From the NCBI RefSeq assembly GCF_002216795.1, contig NZ_CP022318.1, forward strand, positions 1 through 47,134: 47,134 nucleotides of DNA, in the 5' to 3' direction. Source of the stretch: Brachybacterium avium. GTDB taxonomy: Bacteria; Actinomycetota; Actinomycetes; Actinomycetales; Dermabacteraceae. A program made the translations under genes and the position numbers. Shown here piece by piece: positions 15,951-22,163 of the stretch. Numbering within the stretch: position 1 is the stretch's first letter; each line of letters starts with the position of its first letter. The notes under the pieces are model-generated. The model worked only from the letters and a program-made list of their open reading frames with translations. It had not been told where the DNA came from and did no database searches.

Positions 15951-16169
15951 GGGGTGCTGGATCGGGGGATCTTGACGCACTGGTGGGGGAGGAGCACACC
16001 CGGCTCGCTGCGCTCGGCCGGCGGTCTCCGACAAGATGCCGACGCGCTGCGCTTATTTCGCCGGGATCTTCTTGGGTCCTCGCCGGCTGCCCGGGCTCTC
16101 GCCTCCGGCTCGACCCTTCGGGGTGCACCACCCCCACCAGCGCATCCCCCGCTCCACGTCAGCACCCCC
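15951..16169 (+). promoter_or_regulatory. type II structured leader, copy A (219 nt)
   Basis: The left arm 15951-16001 and right arm 16121-16169 form a long imperfect inverted repeat (GGGGTGCTG..., CTGGTGGGGG... and their complements). A TTGACG hexamer sits in a mismatched stretch of the left arm. The core hairpin at 16032-16074 has arms CAAGATGCCG and CGGGATCTTCTTG around the same GCGCTGCGCTTATTTCGC core as the type I leaders. A near-identical copy is at 27140. Confidence 0.75.
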
Positions 16170-16194
16170 GAACAACAGGACGAAGGAGCACACC

Positions 16195-16530
16195 ATGACC
16201 CCCGAGATCAGCAGCTACGACCGCCTCCTCGAGATGGAGGCTCGCCAGCGCCAGGACCCGTTCTGGGGCCACATCCACCGCCAGCTCGACGAGATCGAGG
16301 CCGCCGCGCCCACCACCAGCGCCGAGGTCCTCCGCCTCCTCGACAGCACCAGCACCCAGAGCGGGTTCTTCCACGGCGGCATGGACCGCGAGCTCCTGGG
16401 CTCCCTCACCATCGCCGGCTGGGAGGTCACCGAGTACAACGCGGCCTACTACTGGACCGCGCAGCACCCCGCCACGGGCGAGAGCCTCGAGTACATCGAG
16501 GGCGACGTCTACAACCGCACCGACCGGTGA
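16195..16530 (+). CDS. hypothetical protein, 111 aa
   Basis: ATG 16195 follows GACGAAGGAGCACACC; the longer frame upstream runs through the leader and is rejected. The N-terminus is helical and charged (YDRLLEMEARQRQDPFWGHI), the C-terminus strand-rich and aromatic (GWEVTEYNAAYYWTAQH, LEYIEGDVYN). Cytoplasmic; no family recognised. A single-gene cassette between a type II leader and a terminator. Confidence 0.65.
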   Translation: MTPEISSYDRLLEMEARQRQDPFWGHIHRQLDEIEAAAPTTSAEVLRLLDSTSTQSGFFHGGMDRELLGSLTIAGWEVTEYNAAYYWTAQHPATGESLEYIEGDVYNRTDR

Positions 16531-16533
16531 CCA

Positions 16534-16559
16534 GGACCCGGGCCTGAGGGCCCGGGTCC
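16534..16559 (+). terminator. terminator hairpin
   Basis: A perfect 11-bp stem GGACCCGGGCC/GGCCCGGGTCC with a TGAG tetraloop, three bases after the stop. Confidence 0.75.
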
Positions 16560-16586
16560 CTCACCGCAACGGCGCCCAGCTGCGCC

Positions 16587-16613
16587 AGGCACTCCACCTC
16601 TCCACCGCACTCC
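16587..16613. repeat. nonamer array 8 (degenerate)
   Basis: Units AGGCACTCC (16587) and CCGCACTCC (16605) are two register steps (18 bp) apart, with GTGC at 16614. It is weaker than arrays 1-5 but in the same position relative to the next type I leader. Confidence 0.4.
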
Positions 16614-16714
16614 GTGCCTTGGAGCATCGCCTCACCCGGCGACGCTCTGACGGCGACCGGCTCCGCCGGTCCCTGCGTGCGCCCCGCGACCCGTCGCGGG
16701 GCGCATTCCTCATT

Positions 16715-16898
16715 CCCCGTGTCCTGGGCTTCTCACTATGACCCCTGCGCTCCTCCGCACAACCCCGCTTCGCGGGGTCCAGGCGCCCGACAACTTCCCG
16801 ACGCGCTGCGCTTATCTCGCCGGGAACTTCTCGCCCACCTGGCCCTCCGGGTGCACTCCCTCGCTCCGGGGTCCGTTCAAGAGCACCAGGGCACGGGG
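16715..16898 (+). promoter_or_regulatory. type I structured leader, copy C (184 nt)
   Basis: Outer arms CCCCGTGTCCTGG (16715-16727) and CCAGGGCACGGGG (16886-16898) still pair although both differ from copies A and B (GTCCTCC/GGAGGAC became GTGTCC/GGGCAC, one G.T). This is a compensatory change that supports a real fold. The core hairpin at 16788-16833 has ACTTCCCG and CGGGAACTTC around GCGCTGCGCTTATCTCGC. Confidence 0.78.
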
Positions 16899-16939
16899 AA
16901 AAAACGACCGGGCCACCCACCACACCGCAGGAGACACCC

Positions 16940-17086
16940 ATGGACGAGAACACCACCTACTGCCACAGCTGCCACCGCGACATCCCCGCTCTCAGCGAGT
17001 TCTACGGCGGCGGTCGCGACCTCACCGCTCACCGGGACGACTGCCCCGAGCTCGCCGAAGCCCTCGCCTCCCTCCGCAACCGCTGA
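16940..17086 (+). CDS. small zinc-finger-like protein, 48 aa
   Basis: ATG 16940 follows GCAGGAGACACCC. The peptide has CHSCHRD near the N-terminus and HRDDCPEL near the C-terminus, a CxxC...HxxxC arrangement that can hold one zinc. It starts behind leader copy C and is 23 bp from the DprA-like gene. Function unknown. Confidence 0.6.
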   Translation: MDENTTYCHSCHRDIPALSEFYGGGRDLTAHRDDCPELAEALASLRNR

Positions 17087-17109
17087 CCCGCACCACCAAG
17101 GAGCACACC

Positions 17110-17778
17110 ATGACCGACCAGACCCTCACCATCCACGGCCGCCAGGTCACCGCTCGAGGCAACCTCGACCTCATCATCGCCCCCGGCCGCGTCCTCATCA
17201 CCGGCAGCCGCGCCAGCACCTCCTACGGCGAGACCGTGGCCCACAGCGCCGCCGAGATGCTCAGCCAGCGCGGAGCGATCCTCATCGCCAGCACCGCCTA
17301 CGGCATCGACGCCGCCGCCGTCCGCGCCGCCCGCCCGGACCGCACCGTCCTCGTCCAGGCCGCTGGGCTGAACCGCTCCTACCCGCGCGGCAACGCCCAC
17401 CTCGCCCAGCACGTGCAGGACCAGGGAGGCCTCCTCCTCTCCGTCGCCACCGACCCCGACGCCGCCCCCACCCGCTGGGACCTGCTCGACGCCGCCGCCC
17501 TCCGCGGAGCGATCGCCCACCACGCCCTGTTCGTCGAGGGAGCGCACCGCAGCACCGCCTACGGAGCATCCCTCACCTGCCCCTCCGTCTGGGCCGTGCC
17601 CGGACCGCTCACCAGCGCCGCCAGCGCCTTCCCGCTCCGCCTCCTGCGCGAGGGCGCCCGACTCTGGACCGAAGACCCCGCCGACGCCGACCTCATCGCC
17701 ACCGCCAACAACACCACCCACCCCTACCGAGGCGAGCACTCCAACCTCCTCAACCACCGACTCCACCGCGCCGCATGA
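17110..17778 (+). CDS. DprA/Smf-like DNA-processing protein
   Basis: A 222-residue protein from ATG 17110 (CCAAGGAGCACACC site). The Rossmann-like DprA core is visible: VLITGSRASTSYGETVA, LIASTAYGIDAAAVRAA, then LNRSYPRGNAHLAQHV, and WAVPGPLTSAASAFPLRLLREGA. It is shorter than chromosomal DprA (about 300-370), lacking the SAM-like N-terminal and winged C-terminal parts. DprA binds ssDNA and loads RecA; a plasmid copy could protect or process incoming single-stranded DNA (inference). Confidence 0.8.
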   Translation: MTDQTLTIHGRQVTARGNLDLIIAPGRVLITGSRASTSYGETVAHSAAEMLSQRGAILIASTAYGIDAAAVRAARPDRTVLVQAAGLNRSYPRGNAHLAQHVQDQGGLLLSVATDPDAAPTRWDLLDAAALRGAIAHHALFVEGAHRSTAYGASLTCPSVWAVPGPLTSAASAFPLRLLREGARLWTEDPADADLIATANNTTHPYRGEHSNLLNHRLHRAA

Positions 17779-17784
17779 CCGCCC

Positions 17785-17820
17785 GGGGCGGGCGGGATCC
17801 TCCCGGATCCCGCCCGCCCC
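17785..17820 (+). terminator. terminator hairpin
   Basis: A perfect 16-bp stem GGGGCGGGCGGGATCC/GGATCCCGCCCGCCCC with a 4-nt loop, six bases after the stop. It is the strongest hairpin in the window. Confidence 0.75.
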
Positions 17821-17861
17821 CGGCACACTCGACACACCCCCTCCGCCCAGGAGCCCTCACC

Positions 17862-18401
17862 ATGGCCACCGCCCCGCTCCCACGCCGAGCACTGCCCGCA
17901 CTCATCGCCCTCGCCGCTCTCGCCGGCGCCTGCGCGCCTACCGCACCCCCTCCGCCGACGTCGGATACCGCCGTCGTCGACTACGTCCTCGACGGCGACA
18001 CCATCGAAGTAGCAGGCCCCGACGGCGACCGGCACCGAGTACGCCTCCTCGGCATCAACACCCCAGAGACCCCGCACGACGGCGAACCCGGCCAGTGCGG
18101 GGGAGAAGCCGCCACCGAGCAGCTGCGCGCACTGCTCCCCGAAGGCACCCCCGTGCAGCTCATCAGCGACCCCGAAACCGACGACGAAGACCGCTACGGC
18201 CGCCTCCTGCGCTACGTCGAGCTCGAGGACGGCACCGACACCGGCGCCACCCTCATCACCGCCGGCTACGCCTACGCCTGGGCACCCTCGAGCGAACCCG
18301 CACCAGCGCGCACGGCAGACTACGAGGCAGCCACCGCCACAGCCCGCGACGCCGGTGCCGGCTCATGGAGCGCCTGCCCCGACCTCGACCAGAGCAAGTG
18401 A
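17862..18401 (+). CDS. secreted thermonuclease-family lipoprotein
   Basis: A 179-residue protein from ATG 17862. The signal peptide ends in LAGAC, so lipid attachment is likely at about Cys25. The staphylococcal nuclease-like domain has VDYVLDGDTIEV, HRVRLLGINTPE (Arg and Asp/Glu of the active site), then DEDRYGRLLRYV and ITAGYAYAW. It would cleave DNA or RNA at the cell surface. Six bases separate it from the next gene, so the two may be one operon. Confidence 0.82.
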   Translation: MATAPLPRRALPALIALAALAGACAPTAPPPPTSDTAVVDYVLDGDTIEVAGPDGDRHRVRLLGINTPETPHDGEPGQCGGEAATEQLRALLPEGTPVQLISDPETDDEDRYGRLLRYVELEDGTDTGATLITAGYAYAWAPSSEPAPARTADYEAATATARDAGAGSWSACPDLDQSK

Positions 18402-18407
18402 TCAGCC

Positions 18408-19106
18408 ATGACGGCACCCACACCAAGCCCCCGACCCGCACGCTGGCGAGACATCCCACGCGCCGCGTGGATCCTCTCGCGCGCCTTCACCAACGAGTCC
18501 CGCGTCAGCCGCCGCATCCACTCCCGACGCCTCGCACAGCTGCACGCCCTCGCCGTCACGCCGTTCTACCTGCTCATCGCGATCTACAGCACCGTGCCCG
18601 GATACCTCTACCTCGACCCGTCCCGTACCGGCATGGCCGTCGCAGCGCCCCGTCGCAGCTTCCGCAGCCTCGCCGGAGGCGTCGCCGCGATCGCGTTCCT
18701 CGTCACGGTCGGCGTGCCCCTCAACCTCGCCGCAAGGCTCGAACCGGGGTATGTGCTCGAGCTTGGAGCCGGTGTCGTCGCGACACTCAGCGTCGCGCTG
18801 CTCCTCGACGCGATGATCGGCCGCCGACACAGCCGACGAGACCGAAAGCGGCTGCGCCAGCTCCGACGCAAGATCCCGGCAGGGGAGCGCTGGGACCTCA
18901 TGATGCTTGCGCAGCTCCCCGACACCGAACCCGCCGCAGCGCGGCTCGCCCGGACCCTCCTGCGCACCATCATTCCCCCTGGCGTCGTCGTCACCGCCGT
19001 CGCCCACTCGGCCGAGCTGCACACGAAGTACATGCGCCACGGATTCACCCCGGCCCGCGGCCGCCAGCTCTTCTACATCGTCCCGACTCGCGACCCCGCC
19101 CCGTAG
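18408..19106 (+). CDS. hypothetical protein with hydrophobic segments, 232 aa
   Basis: Starts six bases after the nuclease stop. The basic N-terminus is followed by hydrophobic stretches around HALAVTPFYLLIAIYSTVPG, GVAAIAFLVTVGVPLNLAA and GAGVVATLSVALLLDAM, so two or three membrane segments or a buried core are possible. The end (AHSAELHTKYMRHGFTPARG) resembles the last part of GNAT acetyltransferases (HGFxP), but the rest does not clearly fit. I cannot assign a function. Confidence 0.6.
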   Translation: MTAPTPSPRPARWRDIPRAAWILSRAFTNESRVSRRIHSRRLAQLHALAVTPFYLLIAIYSTVPGYLYLDPSRTGMAVAAPRRSFRSLAGGVAAIAFLVTVGVPLNLAARLEPGYVLELGAGVVATLSVALLLDAMIGRRHSRRDRKRLRQLRRKIPAGERWDLMMLAQLPDTEPAAARLARTLLRTIIPPGVVVTAVAHSAELHTKYMRHGFTPARGRQLFYIVPTRDPAP

Positions 19107-19121
19107 CCCGAACGCAGCAAC

Positions 19122-19153
19122 GGGAGGGGCCGACTCGCCAGCCGACCCCTCCC
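19122..19153 (+). terminator. terminator hairpin
   Basis: GGGAGGGG/CCCCTCCC 8-bp perfect stem with a 16-nt loop that can partly pair, 15 bases after the stop. The rest of 19154-19406 holds no gene I can support. Confidence 0.6.
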
Positions 19154-19406
19154 GCCTACTCACCGCCGGTGCCGTCCGCCACGACCCCGACGGCCCCGCT
19201 CCGCCTCGAGCAGCCGCATCGCGGCCGCGCAGAGGTTGAGCATCGCCGTCACCAGTGCCACCGCCATGACCAGCGCCTCCGCGATCTCCCGACTCACCTC
19301 CTCCCGCTGAGTGGGCGAGCCAGCCTACGCGCGAGCCCCGACGATCCGGACCGCCTCCCCTAGGGGTCACAGGTCCTCTCCGCGCCGTCCTCCGCCGATG
19401 CGGCAC

Positions 19407-19474
19407 ACATACCGGTGAGACCCGCCGCCCACTGGGCGGTATGTCCCTCCGGTCGATCGGACGCGAAGCGTCCG
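19407..19474 (+). promoter_or_regulatory. structured leader of a 51-aa gene
   Basis: Two adjacent perfect hairpins: ACATACCG/CGGTATGT (19407-19414, 19437-19444), which encloses CCGCCC-ACT-GGGCGG, and CGGACGC-GAA-GCGTCCG (19458-19474). They end 25 bp before the start of a small ORF. This could be a cis-regulatory RNA; I do not recognise the class. Confidence 0.5.
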
Positions 19475-19499
19475 GCTGGCGGGGCGGAAAGGATCACCC

Positions 19500-19655
19500 A
19501 TGTGTCAGTTCACGGACCGTGACCCGATCAAGCGACACCGGCCCGGCACTCGCTGCCGCCACACGGGCCAGGTGGCCGGCGCCGACGGCTGCGGGAGCAC
19601 CCTGCTGCTGCTCCTGCTCGCGGCCGCCCTCGTGCAGGGGGTGCCGCCCCTGTAG
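19500..19655 (+). CDS. small protein with hydrophobic C-terminal segment, 51 aa
   Basis: ATG 19500 follows CGGAAAGGATCACCC. The peptide has a Cys/His-containing polar half (CQFTDRDPIKRHRPGTRCRH) and a hydrophobic run (STLLLLLLAAALVQG), suggesting a single membrane-spanning or membrane-attached protein. Support is limited to the RBS, the structured leader and the position. Confidence 0.4.
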   Translation: MCQFTDRDPIKRHRPGTRCRHTGQVAGADGCGSTLLLLLLAAALVQGVPPL

Positions 19656-19913
19656 CCGCGACCTGCCCGACTAGCAAAGTTCAGCACCACATGGGCGGAG
19701 GGCCAGGAGTGCCGGCCGGACGTCTGCACTGCGGCGGCGCTTCTCGCGGGGATGAGCCGCTGCCCAGCAGCGGCCCTCCGCCCACGCCCAGGTAGCGTGT
19801 TCGACGTGGCCCGCACCCCACCGCTTTCCCCCGGCGGCGAGGGTGCGGCCACCCTCGCGCCTTGCGGCCGAGCCGAGTCTCATAACCGGTGAGCCCACGA
19901 GAGCGTCGAGCAG

Positions 19914-20480
19914 CTACCCGCCCAATGCCCGCTCGAGGACCGCGTGCGCCCACCGAACCGGGCGGTCGTCGCCGCGGTTCATGAGCTGGGTCGTGAGTCC
20001 GGTGATGACGGTGTGGAGGTGGTCGAGGGCGACGACGTCGCCCCTGATGCCCCGAGCGCGGAGCGCTTGGGCGCATACGTCGCGGATCGTCCCGTCGACC
20101 TCCCGCCAGATCGGCTGCAGACCAGACTCCGTGAGTGCGCTAGCGCTGAGGACCTGCAGCACGGACGCTTCGAGACGGCGCTCGGCGTCGAGCGGCAGCA
20201 GCGCCTCGAGCAGCATCCGCGCCCGCTCCGGCCCCTCGGCCGGTTCCGCCGGCAGGCCACTGACGCGTTGGCGGATCGCCGGCGCGATCGCTTCGAGGGC
20301 GCGCTCCCGCACCACCGCGTGACTCGGCATCGTGTACAGCATCGAGCTCGCTGCCACGCCCGCCTCGCCCGCGAGGGCCTTCACGGTGAGGGCGCCGAGA
20401 CCCTCGCGGGCAATCAGTCGCCACGCGGCCGCGATCACTCGGGCGTCGCGCTCACGCATGTTCTTCGATCTGGTGGCCAC
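19914..20480 (-). CDS. TetR-family transcriptional regulator
   Basis: A 188-residue protein. The N-terminal TetR HTH is clear (RVIAAAWRLIAREGLGALTV, KALAGEAGVAASSMLY), followed by a helical ligand/dimer domain (LEALLPLDAERRLEASVLQV and onward). It is divergent from the GntR gene with 88 bp between the starts, so it may repress that promoter. No efflux pump or enzyme target is adjacent; the target may be on the chromosome or lost. Confidence 0.85.
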   Translation of the reverse strand: MATRSKNMRERDARVIAAAWRLIAREGLGALTVKALAGEAGVAASSMLYTMPSHAVVRERALEAIAPAIRQRVSGLPAEPAEGPERARMLLEALLPLDAERRLEASVLQVLSASALTESGLQPIWREVDGTIRDVCAQALRARGIRGDVVALDHLHTVITGLTTQLMNRGDDRPVRWAHAVLERALGG

Positions 20481-20568
20481 ACCGCAATCGTCCCACCGGA
20501 GCGCCTCGACTCGCAGACCGATCGACGACCGCCTATCACTACCCCTACCGATATGTCATGCTGTGTGC

Positions 20569-21177
20569 ATGAGCACCTATCAGTACGAGGCCATCTACGA
20601 CGCCCTCCGCGCACGCATCGAGGCAGGCGAGTTCGCTGTGGGGGATCGCTTGCCGTCCATCAGTGCCCTCCAGGACGAGTACGACGTGCCGAGCCTGGGC
20701 ACGGTCCGGGCAGCCCAGCAGATGCTGGTCGAGGACGGCATGATCCGCACCGAGCAGGGCCGCGGCGCGTTCGTGACCTCTGCCGAGTCAGCGCGCGTCA
20801 TCGACCCGGACGACGCCCTCGATGACGCGATCGCGCAGATCCGCCGGGCGCAGGCAGCGCTGGCCCGTCAACAGGTCCGTCGTGTCACCTTCGACCTGGA
20901 CGGCGGTGACGACACCTACTTCGTCCTCACCGACGCCCTGACCGAATGGGCTGAACGCGTCGAGAGTGACGCAGAGAGCGTCGCAGTCCTCGACGCAGAG
21001 GAGCGTCGGCGCTGGGCCGGCCACGCCCGGAACCTTGTGGAAATGATTGAAGAGGCACTCGAGCGCACGATCGAGCCGAAGAGGTCAGGGCCGGCGCCCG
21101 AGAGCAAGCAGGAGAGTGCGGTTGAGCAGACCATCGACTTCATCATGGGGACGTTGGAGAACCCGGGCCAGAAGTAG
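20569..21177 (+). CDS. GntR-family transcriptional regulator
   Basis: A 202-residue protein from ATG 20569. No Shine-Dalgarno is visible and a TATGTC-like -10 is about 14 bases upstream, so it is probably leaderless. The GntR winged helix is clear (QYEAIYDALRARIEAGEFAV, GDRLPSISALQDEY, GTVRAAQQMLVEDGMI, EQGRGAFVT). The C-terminal part is a charged helical region, not a typical FadR or UTRA effector domain. It is short, so it may sense by oligomerisation or act as a plasmid copy/transfer regulator (KorSA-like role; inference only). Confidence 0.8.
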   Translation: MSTYQYEAIYDALRARIEAGEFAVGDRLPSISALQDEYDVPSLGTVRAAQQMLVEDGMIRTEQGRGAFVTSAESARVIDPDDALDDAIAQIRRAQAALARQQVRRVTFDLDGGDDTYFVLTDALTEWAERVESDAESVAVLDAEERRRWAGHARNLVEMIEEALERTIEPKRSGPAPESKQESAVEQTIDFIMGTLENPGQK

Positions 21178-21356
21178 TCCCCACGCTGGATCCGGCCGGG
21201 AGTCACCTCGCCGGGCTCAGCGAACGTAACTAGCCGATAACCCGTCTTTCCGGCTAGACCGGAGCGAGCTCCTCGAGGCACTTGGGGTATGCTCGTGCTT
21301 CACCGTCAAGCTTCGACGAGTCGAGGTATCTCCTCGTCGTACAGATCCACTTTCGT

Positions 21357-21443
21357 GGAGGGTTGGCCGAGCGGCCGAAGGCACCGCACTGATACTGCGG
21401 CGGAGGTGCAAATCTCTCAGGGGTTCGAATCCCCTACCCTGGG
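21357..21443 (+). tRNA. class II (long variable arm) tRNA-like gene with GAU (Ile) anticodon
   Basis: The cloverleaf is read directly. Acceptor 21357-21363 with 21136-equivalent 3' strand 21436-21442 gives only five pairs, with G.G at positions 1-72 and 2-71. D stem GCC/GGC with GG in the loop. Perfect anticodon stem CCGCA/TGCGG with loop CTGATAC, so the anticodon is GAT. An 18-nt variable region forms a 6-bp arm, and the T arm AGGGG-TTCGAAT-CCCCT is perfect. The long arm is the SerRS identity feature of tRNA-Ser (a Leu-type is also conceivable), yet the anticodon reads Ile codons. No CCA is encoded. It may be a functional odd tRNA or a decayed copy whose 3' end was lost at the adjacent res-like site. 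Confidence 0.7.
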
Positions 21444-21447
21444 ACGA

Positions 21448-21540
21448 CTGTCTCATTGGGGTATACCCAACTGATACAGGCGCCGGTGAACTGTCCCAGC
21501 CGTGTCAGTGGGGTCGAATACTTATCAATACGACACTTCT
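21448..21540. repeat. res-like recombination site of the serine recombinase
   Basis: A 32-bp imperfect dyad at 21448-21479 (13 of 16 positions matched, central GGTATACC) has the form of a resolvase crossover site. Further CTGTCCCA and GTGTCAG/CGACAC half-sites lie at about 21492-21540, directly before the recombinase gene. The dyad starts four bases after the tRNA-like gene. Confidence 0.6.
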
Positions 21541-21556
21541 GTTCTAGGGTCTAGGC

Positions 21557-22156
21557 ATGATGAAACACTCCGGGCAGCGCGTCGCCTACGTTCGCGTCTC
21601 CACTCTTGATCAGAACCCGGCCCGGCAGCTCGAGGCGGTGGGGGAGTGCGATCGCATCTTCACCGACCACGAGCGGGGCACTCGCGAGAGGTTGGCTAGT
21701 CGCGTGCAGCTCGAGGAGCTGATCCAGTACGTGCGCGGCGGGGACCATGTTGTCGTCGCATCGATGGATCGCCTCGCCCGCTCAGTCATCGATCTCAACG
21801 AAGTCTCGCAGCGCATCGTTGCCAAAGGCGTCGGCGTCGAGTTCATCAAGGAGCGACTGACTTTCCTGGCCGGCGCCGAAGCCGATCCGTTTGCGCAGTT
21901 TCAAATGAACCTCATGGGTAGCTTCGCCCAGTTTGAACGCGAGATGATCCGCCAACGCCAGGCCGAAGGGATCGCCGCCGCGAAGAAGCGAGGGGTCTAC
22001 AAGGGGCGAGCCCGGGTGCACGGTGACGAACAGGTTAGAGAGATGCGGGCGCAAGCCGCGCAGGGCATCCCCAAAGCACGAATCGCGCGTGAGTGGGGAG
22101 TCAGCCGTTCGACGCTGTACCGGTATCTGGAGGAGCAACCGCCCCTTCCGCTGTAG
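21557..22156 (+). CDS. small serine recombinase (resolvase/invertase family)
   Basis: A 199-residue protein. The catalytic domain has YVRVSTLDQN with the nucleophilic Ser, then LVASMDRLARS-like VVVASMDRLARSVIDL, GVEFIKERL and the long E helix (FAQFEREMIRQRQAEGIAAA). The C-terminal HTH is IPKARIAREWGVSRSTLYRY. Size fits Tn3-type resolvases or invertases, not the large integrases. It probably resolves plasmid multimers or cointegrates at the site just upstream. It converges on the RM gene with only 7 bp between them. Confidence 0.9.
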   Translation: MMKHSGQRVAYVRVSTLDQNPARQLEAVGECDRIFTDHERGTRERLASRVQLEELIQYVRGGDHVVVASMDRLARSVIDLNEVSQRIVAKGVGVEFIKERLTFLAGAEADPFAQFQMNLMGSFAQFEREMIRQRQAEGIAAAKKRGVYKGRARVHGDEQVREMRAQAAQGIPKARIAREWGVSRSTLYRYLEEQPPLPL

Positions 22157-22163
22157 AGGTTCC

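Noticed and set aside
16614..17860. Upstream extension of the nuclease frame
   Set aside because: It crosses a type I leader, a zinc-finger ORF and the DprA-like gene in another frame; the signal peptide starts properly at 17862.
21357..21443. tRNA as attachment site of an integrative element
   Set aside because: The recombinase is a small resolvase type, no tyrosine or large serine integrase is present, and the window closes into a circle with its own Rep and Par.
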